Source of the DNA: Cellvibrio zantedeschiae | GTDB lineage: Bacteria > Pseudomonadota > Gammaproteobacteria > Pseudomonadales > Cellvibrionaceae | NCBI RefSeq assembly: GCF_014652535.1 | Contig: NZ_BMYZ01000001.1 | Coordinates: 620,001 to 684,000, forward strand | DNA: 64,000 nt | Reading direction: 5' to 3' | In this document: positions 18,561-26,739 of the stretch, piece by piece | Numbering within the stretch: position 1 is the stretch's first letter | Layout of the letters: the number at the start of each line of letters is the position of its first letter | Notes under the pieces: generated by a model | The model's database searches: none | The model's input: the letters and a program-made list of their open reading frames with translations, nothing else | Told to the model about the DNA's origin: nothing | Translations under genes and position numbers: made by a program

Positions 18561-20483
18561 ATGAAAAAACGTTGCTTAGGCGTGACCTGCTTGCTGCTGG
18601 TGTCTTGCGCCAAAAATACTCCGCAGGACATATCGAGCCCGGATAAACACCTTCAGGTTCATTTGAGCCAATCAGAGCAGGGCAGTTTGCAGTACAGCGT
18701 ACTGCGCGATGGAAAACCTATCGTAAAAACCTCTGCGCTCGGGTTGGAGCTGACCGATGCAGATTTCACCAAAGGCTTGACCATCAAAAACACATCGCCT
18801 GTTAAAGCCGTAAGCGATGATTACGAAATGATGGTCGGTAAAAAGCACAAAATTCATTACCAGGCGAATGAACAAACCATCAGCCTTAAAAATGCGGCAG
18901 GGCAGGACATTAATGTGACCTTCCGCCTCTCTAACGATGGTGTAGCCTTCCGCTACCAGGTGCCGAACCCGGGCAAAAAACATTTGCAGTTTAAAAACGA
19001 AACCACCAGCTTCAGCTTTGCTGAAAACGCCAAAGCCTGGATGCAACCTATGTCGGTGGCGCAAACGGGATGGAGCAACACCAATCCTTCCTATGAAGAA
19101 CCTTATGTGATGGATACTCCTGTCGGCACAGTCTCACCGAGTCCCGCCGGTTGGGTTTTCCCTGCACTTTATAAAACCGATGACACCTGGGTAGCAATTA
19201 CCGAAGTTAATATGGATGGCAGTTTCCACGCGTCGCGTTTGCAAGCTGAATCCACCAAAGGCGAATACAAAATCGGTTTGCCTATGGCGGCCGAAGTTTT
19301 CACTGGTGGTAATTTGCTTGCAGAAAGTCACAGCGATTTAATTTCACCCTGGCGTGTATTGGCAATTGGAAATTTACCAACGGTGATGGAGTCTACGTTG
19401 GGAACGGATTTAGCGGACAAAGCGATTCCGTTCGATAAAAAATATATTCAACCCGGTCATGCGTCCTGGAGCTGGGCGATATTGAAAGACGACTTCACCG
19501 TATTTGATGTACAGAAAAAATTTATCGATTACGCGGTAGACATGAAATGGGATTACACGCTAATTGATGCAGATTGGGATAAAAAAATCGGCTACGAAAA
19601 AATGAAAGAATTAGTCGATTACGCCAAGACTAAAAATATCGGCATTATCTTGTGGTACAACTCGTCAGGCGATTGGAACCAAACGCCTTACAGCCCAAAA
19701 AGTAAATTGATAACACACGAGCAACGCGTAAAAGAATTCGCTTTGTTGCGTGAAATGGGCGTGAAAGGTTTGAAGATTGATTTCTTCGGCGGTGATGGTC
19801 GCTCCATGATTGCTTACTACATCGACATTTTGAAAGATGCAGCGGCAGAAGGTTTGTTAATTAATTTCCACGGCGCAACCTTACCGCGTGGTTGGCAGCG
19901 TACCTATCCAAACCTGATGACCATGGAAGCCATTAAAGGGTTTGAATTTGCTACCTTTACCCAGGCCAATCAGGATGCGGTTCCAACTCATGCTGCTATG
20001 GCACCTTTTGCACGCAACCTGTTTGATCCAATGGATTTCACGCCCATGGCGTTTGGTGATATTCCTAATATCAAGCGCGCGACTCGCAATGGTTTTGAAT
20101 TGGCAGAGTCGGTGCTGTTTATTTCTGGTATCCAACACTTTGCGGAAATTCCAGAAGGCATGGCAACCGCACCGGATTATGTAAAAGCTTTCTTGCAAGA
20201 TTTACCGCGCTCATGGGAAGAGGTTAAGTTCTTGGATGGCGTTCCCGGCAAGCATGTTGTGATTGCACGTAAATCGGGTGACACCTGGTATGTTGCAGGT
20301 TTGAATGGCGATGGTGCTGACGAGAACCTCACGCTGGATTTAAGTTTTATCGGCAACAAAAAAGGCACGCTCATTACCGACGGTGCAACCGAGCGCGAAT
20401 TTTCGCAAAGTGAAATTGCGAGCGATAAAGCCACGGTGCTTAACATCAAATCGCACGGCGGATTTGTTGCGGTGTTTAAATAA
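18561..20483 (+). CDS. GH97 lipoprotein, retaining type (alpha-galactosidase or beta-L-arabinopyranosidase)
   Basis: A 640-residue GH97 enzyme with a lipoprotein signal (lipid Cys16 in LVSC). The N-terminal beta-sandwich (about 25-275) precedes the (beta/alpha)8 barrel. Asp407 in GLKIDFFGG sits where retaining GH97 members have the nucleophile, and Glu456 in TMEAIKGFE is a candidate acid/base; inverting alpha-glucosidases such as SusB lack that Asp. Retaining GH97 enzymes known to me act on alpha-galactosides or beta-L-arabinopyranosides, and the arabinose context makes the second attractive. Periplasmic or surface location is expected from the lipobox. Substrate is an inference. Confidence 0.9.
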   Translation: MKKRCLGVTCLLLVSCAKNTPQDISSPDKHLQVHLSQSEQGSLQYSVLRDGKPIVKTSALGLELTDADFTKGLTIKNTSPVKAVSDDYEMMVGKKHKIHYQANEQTISLKNAAGQDINVTFRLSNDGVAFRYQVPNPGKKHLQFKNETTSFSFAENAKAWMQPMSVAQTGWSNTNPSYEEPYVMDTPVGTVSPSPAGWVFPALYKTDDTWVAITEVNMDGSFHASRLQAESTKGEYKIGLPMAAEVFTGGNLLAESHSDLISPWRVLAIGNLPTVMESTLGTDLADKAIPFDKKYIQPGHASWSWAILKDDFTVFDVQKKFIDYAVDMKWDYTLIDADWDKKIGYEKMKELVDYAKTKNIGIILWYNSSGDWNQTPYSPKSKLITHEQRVKEFALLREMGVKGLKIDFFGGDGRSMIAYYIDILKDAAAEGLLINFHGATLPRGWQRTYPNLMTMEAIKGFEFATFTQANQDAVPTHAAMAPFARNLFDPMDFTPMAFGDIPNIKRATRNGFELAESVLFISGIQHFAEIPEGMATAPDYVKAFLQDLPRSWEEVKFLDGVPGKHVVIARKSGDTWYVAGLNGDGADENLTLDLSFIGNKKGTLITDGATEREFSQSEIASDKATVLNIKSHGGFVAVFK

Positions 20484-20568
20484 AAGCGAGAGTAAATAGC
20501 TGAGTGCAAATGCGTAAGTGCATTTATCACTTCGGTTAGTTGTTGAGCTAGTCCTTATGTTTGAAGGA

Positions 20569-20600
20569 AAAACCGCAGCCTTAAAAGCTGCGGTTTTTTT
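20569..20600 (+). terminator. Intrinsic terminator after GH97 gene
   Basis: Stem AAACCGCAGC / GCTGCGGTTT with loop CTTAAAA and seven T. Confidence 0.8.
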
Positions 20601-20672
20601 ATACAAATCTTGCCGGTTTTTGGATCAATTTGGCGCTTGTTGTGAACCCTTCCACGTAAATTTGCATGATAA

Positions 20673-20714
20673 AATGACAGCGCTGTTGACAGCGCTGTCA
20701 TTTAACACTAGAGT
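20673..20714 (+). promoter_or_regulatory. Sigma-70 promoter embedded in a double LacI-type operator
   Basis: TTGACA 20686-20691, 17-bp spacer, TAGAGT 20709-20714. The -35 lies inside two overlapping copies of TGACAGCGCTGT (20675-20686 and 20687-20698). Together they form a perfect inverted repeat with 13-base arms AATGACAGCGCTG / CAGCGCTGTCATT around TTGA (20673-20702). A palindrome with central CG of this kind is typical of LacI-family repressor sites. No LacI gene is in the window. Confidence 0.7.
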
Positions 20715-20720
20715 GGGCGC

Positions 20721-20845
20721 CATGAGTTGATAAAGCGGATTGTTTATTCAGCCTGCTTTTCATGGTGACAGTCTCTCACCGTCGATGTCTGGTTGATGCA
20801 TCGACGTCTCCCTCTTGCCCTTTGCATTGTAAAGGGCTTTTTTTT
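20721..20845 (+). ncRNA. Candidate LacI-type-controlled small RNA
   Basis: Predicted transcript of about 125 nt from the operator-embedded promoter to a strong terminator. Hairpins: GGTGA / TCACC (20764-20780), CGTCGATG / CATCGACG (20780-20787 with 20799-20806) and terminator GCCCTTT / AAAGGGC (20817-20837) with eight T. No convincing coding sequence is present, and the serC-type gene starts almost 190 bp after the terminator. It could be a sugar-responsive small RNA, or a leader subject to attenuation for serC, which seems less likely. No known RNA family was recognised. Confidence 0.45.
20817..20845 (+). terminator. Intrinsic terminator of the candidate RNA
   Basis: A 7-bp stem GCCCTTT / AAAGGGC, 7-nt loop and eight T. 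It does not follow any protein gene on this strand. Confidence 0.85.
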
Positions 20846-21036
20846 GCCCCACGTTTGTCGTCTTGCACAAAAATCCAGCTTTTTGGGTTTTCTGACCTAG
20901 GTTATTTCTGCTGTAGCTGGCATAATCACGACCCCCAAATTTGGGCTTATCCGCTCATTTTCAAATGCGCATAATCCCAGCCTAAGTGTGTCTAGGTCTT
21001 TGCAGATACACACCCTATCGATATCAGAGGATTAAC

Positions 21037-22152
21037 ATGCAACCACAGGTAAAGCCCCTAAACCCAAACTTCTCTTCTGGCCCTTGCAGCAAGCGCCCAG
21101 GCTACAGTTTGGATCAACTGGATGTTTCTACTCTTGGCCGCTCACACCGTTCCGCTATTGGTAAAGCCGCATTGCAACGCGCGTGTGAAGACACCGCTGA
21201 ATTGCTCGGTTTGCCAGCCGGCTACCGTGTAGGTGTGGTGCCAGGTTCAGATACAGGCGCAGTGGAAATGGCTATGTGGTCGTTGCTCGGTCAACGCGGT
21301 GTGGACATCCTGCAATGGGAATCTTTCGGTAATGGCTGGCTGAGCGATGCCACCAAAGAATTAAAGCTGACCGTAAACGCTCACAACGGCGAATACGGTT
21401 TGTTGCCAGATTTGACCAAAGTGAATTTCGATAACGACGTTATCTTCACTTGGAACGGCACTACCTCAGGCGTAAAAGTTCCTAACGGCGACTGGATTCC
21501 AGCTGACCGTAAAGGCTTGACCATTTGCGATGCAACTTCTGCGGTATTCGCTATGGAAATGCCATGGGAAAAATTAGACGTTATCACTTTCAGCTGGCAA
21601 AAAGTGCTCGGCGGCGAAGGTGCTCATGGTATGTTGATCCTGAGCCCGCGTGCGGTTGAGCGTTTGGAAACTTACAAGCCAAGCTGGCCAATGCCAAAAC
21701 TGTTCCGCATGACCAGCGGCGGTAAAGTGACTGAAGGTTTGTTTAAAGGCGAAACCATCAATACTCCATCTATGCTTGCTGTTGCCGATTATTTGGATGC
21801 CTTGGATTGGGTACGTGCAATCGGCGGCGTGAAGGAAACTATCGCGCGTTCAAATGCAAACCTCGCTGTGTTGGAAAAATTTGTTGCTGCAAATGATTGG
21901 ATCAGCTTCTTGCCACAAGTGCCAGAAACTCGTTCAAACACCTCTGTGTGTTTCGTGTTGAAAGCGACTGAAGATCAAGTAAAAGCTATGATCAAGTTGT
22001 TAGATAAAGCCGGTGTAGCTTACGACATTGGTGCTTACCGAGATGCTCCAGCTGGTTTGCGTATTTGGTGTGGTGCAACTGTTGAAGCTTCTGATCTTGA
22101 AGCGCTTTTGCCTTGGTTGACATGGGCATATCAAGAAGCCACTAAAGGTTAA
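21037..22152 (+). CDS. serC: Phosphoserine aminotransferase, TIGR01365-like form
   Basis: A 371-residue class V PLP aminotransferase for serine synthesis (3-phosphohydroxypyruvate plus glutamate to phosphoserine). The N-terminus [20 protein letters not shown] and [19 protein letters not shown] match the alternative SerC family of alphaproteobacteria and some archaea rather than E. coli SerC. The PLP lysine lies in [14 protein letters not shown]. Start 21037 is chosen over an upstream in-frame ATG because CAGAGG lies at a proper distance and homology begins there. serA follows after a terminator. Confidence 0.92.
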   Translation: MQPQVKPLNPNFSSGPCSKRPGYSLDQLDVSTLGRSHRSAIGKAALQRACEDTAELLGLPAGYRVGVVPGSDTGAVEMAMWSLLGQRGVDILQWESFGNGWLSDATKELKLTVNAHNGEYGLLPDLTKVNFDNDVIFTWNGTTSGVKVPNGDWIPADRKGLTICDATSAVFAMEMPWEKLDVITFSWQKVLGGEGAHGMLILSPRAVERLETYKPSWPMPKLFRMTSGGKVTEGLFKGETINTPSMLAVADYLDALDWVRAIGGVKETIARSNANLAVLEKFVAANDWISFLPQVPETRSNTSVCFVLKATEDQVKAMIKLLDKAGVAYDIGAYRDAPAGLRIWCGATVEASDLEALLPWLTWAYQEATKG

Positions 22153-22170
22153 TCACTAAATAAATCTTTA

Positions 22171-22198
22171 AGGGCTGTGTTTTTACACGGCCCTTTTT
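22171..22198 (+). terminator. Intrinsic terminator between serC and serA
   Basis: AGGGC-T-GTGT pairs with ACAC-G-GCCCT around a TTTT loop, followed by TTTTT. serA may therefore have its own promoter or depend on read-through. Confidence 0.65.
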
Positions 22199-22271
22199 AG
22201 TTTTGACGCTTATTAGTTTTAAGACTTATACAAACGATGATTGAATCATCGCATCGAAGAAGGAAAAAATT

Positions 22272-23447
22272 ATGTTTAAAATTAAAACCTACAACACGAT
22301 TTCCATCAAAGGCCTGAGCCGTTTTGGTCGTGACAAATACGAAGTTGCAAGCGATATTGGTTCGCCAGATGCGTACATCCTGCGCAGTCACAAATTGCAA
22401 GGTGAAGCTTTGCCTGCGAGCGTAAAAGCAGTTGCACGCGCAGGTGCAGGTACCAACAATGTGCCGGTTGCTGAATACACCAAGTTGGGCGTTGTGGTAT
22501 TTAATTCACCCGGTGCTAATGCCAACGCGGTAAAAGAGTTGGTGCTCACTGGCATGTTGCTCGGCTCGCGTGGAATTTTACCGGGCATGGCTTATGTGAA
22601 CGGTTTGACGCACATGACCGATGCTGAAGAAATGTCGAAGCTGTTGGAAAAAGAAAAATCCAACTTCGCTGGTTTTGAATTGCAAGGTAAAACTTTGGGT
22701 ATCGTTGGTCTCGGCGCAATCGGCTCGATGATCGCTGATGCTGCTTTGGCTCTTGGTATGAACGTAGTAGGTTTTGACCCGGCACTTTCTGTAGAAGCTG
22801 CATGGCGTTTGCCGAACCAAGTTTCCAAAATGGAAAACTTGCAGTCACTCTTGGCGCGTGCGGACTACGTGACTTTGCACGTTCCAGCAATTGATGCGAC
22901 CAAACACATGATCAATGCCGACACTTTAAAAGTAATGAAAAAAGGTTCAGTACTTTTGAACTTCGCACGTGAAGCAATTGTTGATGCACATGCTGTGGTT
23001 GAGAGTTTGGATGCGGGTCATTTGGGCAAATATATTTGCGATTTCCCGGAACCAATTTTGTTGAATCGCCCAGACGTTTACGCCATGCCACACATTGGCG
23101 CGAGCACCGAAGAAGCTGAAGAAAACTGCGCAATTATGGCGGCTGATCAGTTGATGGATTACCTTGAAAACGGCAATATCAAAAACTCGGTAAACTTCCC
23201 TGCGGTAGCTTTGGATCGCGGTGCAAGTACCGGCGCGCGCATTACTTTTTCTAACGAAAACGTATCAGGTGTGTTGGGCCATGTGTTATCAGTATTGGCT
23301 GATAACAAAGTCAATGTTATTGATATGGTCAACAAAAGCCGTGGAGATGTGGCTTACAATATTATCGATGTTCAGCAGGCTCCAGCAGCCGCTGTGGTCG
23401 AAGCAATTGCCAAAGTTCAGCATGTGATAGCAGTACGCGTTATTTAA
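22272..23447 (+). CDS. serA: D-3-phosphoglycerate dehydrogenase with C-terminal ACT domain
   Basis: A 391-residue NAD-dependent 2-hydroxyacid dehydrogenase catalysing the first step of serine synthesis. It has a Rossmann GLGAIG motif at about residue 151, the catalytic Arg in NFAREAIVD and a catalytic His in MPHIGAST. An ACT domain starts around residue 317 (ITFSNENVSGVLGHVLSVLADNKVNVIDM) and probably mediates serine feedback. It is next to the serC-type gene, which supports the assignment. Confidence 0.93.
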   Translation: MFKIKTYNTISIKGLSRFGRDKYEVASDIGSPDAYILRSHKLQGEALPASVKAVARAGAGTNNVPVAEYTKLGVVVFNSPGANANAVKELVLTGMLLGSRGILPGMAYVNGLTHMTDAEEMSKLLEKEKSNFAGFELQGKTLGIVGLGAIGSMIADAALALGMNVVGFDPALSVEAAWRLPNQVSKMENLQSLLARADYVTLHVPAIDATKHMINADTLKVMKKGSVLLNFAREAIVDAHAVVESLDAGHLGKYICDFPEPILLNRPDVYAMPHIGASTEEAEENCAIMAADQLMDYLENGNIKNSVNFPAVALDRGASTGARITFSNENVSGVLGHVLSVLADNKVNVIDMVNKSRGDVAYNIIDVQQAPAAAVVEAIAKVQHVIAVRVI

Positions 23448-23477
23448 AAAAGCTAACTTGCTTGTTCTAGCTGCGTT

Positions 23478-23651
23478 AAATTTGATTCTCAAATTGCTCA
23501 TAAATTGCAGGAGCAATTTACACAGCGGAGCTGCCCGAAGGGCGAACCACATGGATGTGGTGTGTGATTTACTAAAGTAAACTCGGCAACTGCTCCTGCG
23601 TTGCTCTACCGCCTGCATCCGTGCAGGCGTCCGCTTTTGAGAATCAAATTT
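23478..23651. repeat. Mosaic palindromic repeat element
   Basis: A 174-bp element bounded by a perfect 16-bp inverted repeat: AAATTTGATTCTCAAA (23478-23493) and TTTGAGAATCAAATTT (23636-23651). Nested inside are GCAGGAGCA (23507-23515) with TGCTCCTGC (23591-23599), plus local hairpins AAATTGCTC / GAGCAATTT, GCCC-GAA-GGGC, CCACATGGATGTGG and GCCTGCATCCGTGCAGGC. It fills the gap after serA. It resembles dispersed multi-hairpin intergenic repeats of gammaproteobacteria. Copy number cannot be judged from one window, and no transposase is near. Confidence 0.65.
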
Positions 23652-23750
23652 GCCTTGCTAGTCCTGCGCCGTAAACGCTTTTGAACATTAGCTGTTTTTC
23701 TTCCGTCTATGTGATACTGGCAAGTAAGCCTCTTGAGCTGCCAGCTACTT

Positions 23751-24068
23751 ATGTACAAACTCGTTTTCTTCGTTCCCGAATCTCATCTTGAATCTGTCAA
23801 GGCTGCCGTATTTGCGGCGGGCGCAGGCGCTATTGGCAATTACGATCAATGTTGTTGGCAAGTTGCCGGGGTAGGGCAGTTTCGTCCGCTTGCTGGCAGT
23901 ACACCTTTTATTGGCCAGGTCCAGCAATTGGAAAAAGTTACCGAGTATCGCGTTGAAATGGTGTGCGATGATTCGTTGATCAAAACGGCAGTGACAGCCT
24001 TAAGGGCAGCCCATCCCTATGAAGAGCCAGCCATTGATGTATGGCAATTGGCGGAGCCTGGATTGTGA
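23751..24068 (+). CDS. YqfO/NIF3-insert-like protein
   Basis: A 105-residue protein of the COG3323 type, equivalent to the domain inserted in NIF3/YqfO proteins, with MYKLVFFVPESHLESVKAAVFAAGAG at the start and HPYEEPAIDVW near the end. It forms a small ferredoxin-like fold. The biochemical role is not established. Start ATG 23751 fits the family N-terminus better than the upstream TTG. Its stop codon overlaps the next gene's GTG start. Confidence 0.85.
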   Translation: MYKLVFFVPESHLESVKAAVFAAGAGAIGNYDQCCWQVAGVGQFRPLAGSTPFIGQVQQLEKVTEYRVEMVCDDSLIKTAVTALRAAHPYEEPAIDVWQLAEPGL

Positions 24069-24652
24069 ATAGCGAGTTTTGGGATGCGCTTACCGAAGCC
24101 TTAAAGCCCCAGGGTGATGCAACTCAGTCTTTTGTGGGCTCTTTCCCCAAGCAAGCCGCTGTTATGGTGTTGATCACCGAAGAAGTCTCTCCTGAAATTA
24201 TTTATACACTTCGTGCAAAACATCTCAATCAGCACGCAGGTGAAGTCTGTTTTCCCGGTGGTAAATGGGAGCTGCAAGATCAATCACTACTGAGCACTGC
24301 ATTGCGCGAAACTCATGAAGAAATTGGTTTGGCGCCGTCGATGGTGGACGTGCTCGGTGCCTTGCCCGCGCGGCCTACTAAATCCGGTGCTATGGTGCAG
24401 CCATTTGTGGGGAAAATTCCGGCGGGTTGTCGCTTTAATTTAAACCATCATGAACTGGAAGAATTATTTTCAGTGCCGCTTGCCGCATTTCAACGCGGTC
24501 TACAAGTGCGAACTGATATTTTTGAGCGCAACGGAGTGCGTTTTCGCATGCCTGCGTACGTGTACGAAGGTTACGAAATTTGGGGTTTCACCGCGGGTGT
24601 CACGGCTGAATTGTTAAGCTTGTTGCAATATTTAAGGGTAAATAGCGCCTAG
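24065..24652 (+). CDS. Nudix hydrolase, probable CoA pyrophosphatase
   Basis: A 195-residue Nudix protein of the YeaB/NudL type. The motif runs from FPGGKWELQDQ to LRETHEEIGL, containing the REx(2)EExG core that binds Mg2+. NudL-type enzymes cleave CoA and its derivatives to 4'-phosphopantetheine and 3',5'-ADP. I prefer GTG 24065: it overlaps the upstream stop as GTGA and has GGAG about 9 nt ahead. An in-frame ATG 24041 would add eight residues lying inside the previous gene. The link to the upstream protein is coupling only. Confidence 0.85.
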   Translation: MNSEFWDALTEALKPQGDATQSFVGSFPKQAAVMVLITEEVSPEIIYTLRAKHLNQHAGEVCFPGGKWELQDQSLLSTALRETHEEIGLAPSMVDVLGALPARPTKSGAMVQPFVGKIPAGCRFNLNHHELEELFSVPLAAFQRGLQVRTDIFERNGVRFRMPAYVYEGYEIWGFTAGVTAELLSLLQYLRVNSA

Positions 24653-24864
24653 AATTCCCTGTGCAGTAAATGCTAATTGACTTACTGCAATCCTCTGCCA
24701 ATATGACTCTTAGCATTTAAATAAAAAAACTATGGCTCTCCGAACCCAAGTCAAAAATCGTCAGTGAAATTATAAAAATATTTGACCTGGTCCCCAGGCG
24801 GGCTGTGCCGGCTGGCATCAACCCATATGCCTACTTAACTCACATCTCTATAAGGTAATTAAGG

Positions 24865-26658
24865 ATGAGTAAGATCAAGCTACCCCTGCGCGATATCGAA
24901 TTTGCGCTGTTTGAATTATTTCATTTCGAGGAGCACTACGCAGACTACTGCCCGAGTCTGGATCGCAGCCTCACTAAAGCGCTATTAAACGAAAGTGCGC
25001 GATTTTGCGAAGACATTTTGGCGCCTTTGTCTGCATCTGGCGACACTGAAGGGTGCCGGTTAGTGGATGGCGAAGTCATTACTCCCGCCGGGTTTAAAAC
25101 TGCTTATCAACAATATTGCGACGCAGGCTGGCCGTCGCTTGCGCGTTCAGCGGAATTTGGTGGACAAGGGTTGCCTCAGTCTCTGGGTATTGTGATGAAC
25201 GAGCTATCAGCCACCGCAAATTATGCGTGGACTATGTATCCCGGTTTGTCGCAAGGTGCTATGCATACCATTGAGTCCCACGGTTCCGATTTTCAAAAAC
25301 AAACTTACCTTCCTGCGCTTATTTCCGGCGAATGGACAGGCACTATGTGTTTGACTGAGGCTCATTGCGGTACGGATTTGGGGCTATTGAAAACCAAAGC
25401 TACGCCCGTAGGTGACGGAAGTTTTTCGTTAACGGGCACCAAGATTTTTATTTCCTCTGGCGATCACGATCTCGCCCAAAATATTGTTCACATAGTACTT
25501 GCCCGCTTACCAGATGCACCTGCAGGCACCAAAGGTATTTCGCTTTTTATTGTGCCTAAATTTACTGTGAATGCTGACGGCAGTTTGGGGGCGCGTAATG
25601 GTGTGAGCTGTGGTTCGCTCGAACATAAAATGGGTATTCACGGCAACGCTACCTGCGTACTAAATTTTGATGGGGCTGTAGGCACTTTATTGGGCGAAGC
25701 TAATAAAGGTTTGCATCTGATGTTTACCTTTATGAATTTGGCGCGGCTGGGAGCTGCACTGCAGGGCATTGCCCATGCAGAGTCCGGTTTCCAGGCTGCG
25801 TTAAATTACAGCCGCGAGCGTTTGCAGGGTAGGTCCTTGTCAGGAGCCAAAAACCCTACTGGTGTAGCAGACCCTATTATTTCTCATCCCGATGTCCGCC
25901 GTATGCTCATGACCCAAAAGGCCTTGAGCGAAGGTATGCGGATGATGGCGTACTTTGCAGCCAAACGCGTTGATATTGCCCAGCACGCTGCTACCCCGGA
26001 AAAACGCCAAATGGCACAGGACATGTTGAGCGTGGTAACCCCGATTGCCAAAGGTTTTATTACCGAGCTGGGGTTTGAATCTGCCAGCCTCGCGCTGCAA
26101 TGTTTTGGTGGGCACGGCTACATTAAGGAATGGGGAGTTGAACAAAATCTGCGCGATTGTCGAATTGCATCGCTGTACGAGGGCACCACTGGTGTTCAAG
26201 CGCTCGATTTATTAGGGCGCAAAATTCTGTTGTCGGACGGCAAGCTGATGGATGGTTTTACCAAATGTATCCAGCATTTCTGCCAGGACCCTACAAACGC
26301 GCCAGAATTGTCGCCCTACGCTGATTCTTTGACTAGACTACATACAGAGTGGTTGGGGGTGACCCAGCACATTGGCGCGCTTGCACAGCAAAATCCCGAT
26401 GAAGTAGGCGCGGCATCAGTCGATTATTTGATGTACTGCGGTTATATTTTTATGGGTTATTTGTGGGCACGAGCGGCTAAAACAGCATTGGCTGCGCTTG
26501 CTACAAGCAGCGACGAACAAGATTTTTATCGCGCAAAACTAGCGACTGCACGTTTTTATTTCGAGCGAATCTTGCCGAGAACACTGACGTTGGTTGCTAC
26601 CATAAAATCCGGTGCAAATAATTTAATGGAGTTGCCAGCAGAGCAATTTGCGTTTTAG
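24865..26658 (+). CDS. Acyl-CoA dehydrogenase with extended C-terminal domain
   Basis: A 597-residue acyl-CoA dehydrogenase of the large subfamily that includes DmdC and FadE5-like enzymes (an extra N-terminal segment and a C-terminal domain of about 130 residues). The FAD-binding segment GTMCLTEAHCGTDLG and the catalytic-base region CRIASLYEGTTGVQALDLLGRK are clear. It would oxidise acyl-CoA to enoyl-CoA with FAD in beta-oxidation. An acyl-CoA ligase and a patatin follow on the same strand, suggesting a lipid-use cluster. Preferred chain length is unknown. Confidence 0.9.
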   Translation: MSKIKLPLRDIEFALFELFHFEEHYADYCPSLDRSLTKALLNESARFCEDILAPLSASGDTEGCRLVDGEVITPAGFKTAYQQYCDAGWPSLARSAEFGGQGLPQSLGIVMNELSATANYAWTMYPGLSQGAMHTIESHGSDFQKQTYLPALISGEWTGTMCLTEAHCGTDLGLLKTKATPVGDGSFSLTGTKIFISSGDHDLAQNIVHIVLARLPDAPAGTKGISLFIVPKFTVNADGSLGARNGVSCGSLEHKMGIHGNATCVLNFDGAVGTLLGEANKGLHLMFTFMNLARLGAALQGIAHAESGFQAALNYSRERLQGRSLSGAKNPTGVADPIISHPDVRRMLMTQKALSEGMRMMAYFAAKRVDIAQHAATPEKRQMAQDMLSVVTPIAKGFITELGFESASLALQCFGGHGYIKEWGVEQNLRDCRIASLYEGTTGVQALDLLGRKILLSDGKLMDGFTKCIQHFCQDPTNAPELSPYADSLTRLHTEWLGVTQHIGALAQQNPDEVGAASVDYLMYCGYIFMGYLWARAAKTALAALATSSDEQDFYRAKLATARFYFERILPRTLTLVATIKSGANNLMELPAEQFAF

Positions 26659-26739
26659 TGGCGGTTGTAGTGCAAGTGGATTTAGTGCTGTCGGTTTAGT
26701 GCCAATAAACATTTAATAAAAAGAGTTAGGAGTGAGTAA

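Noticed and set aside
20762-20974. 70-codon frame upstream of serC
   Set aside because: It runs through the terminator at 20817-20845 and has no recognisable features.
23289-23618. Frame antisense to the end of serA running into the repeat element
   Set aside because: Overlaps serA and palindromic DNA, with no start signal or family similarity.
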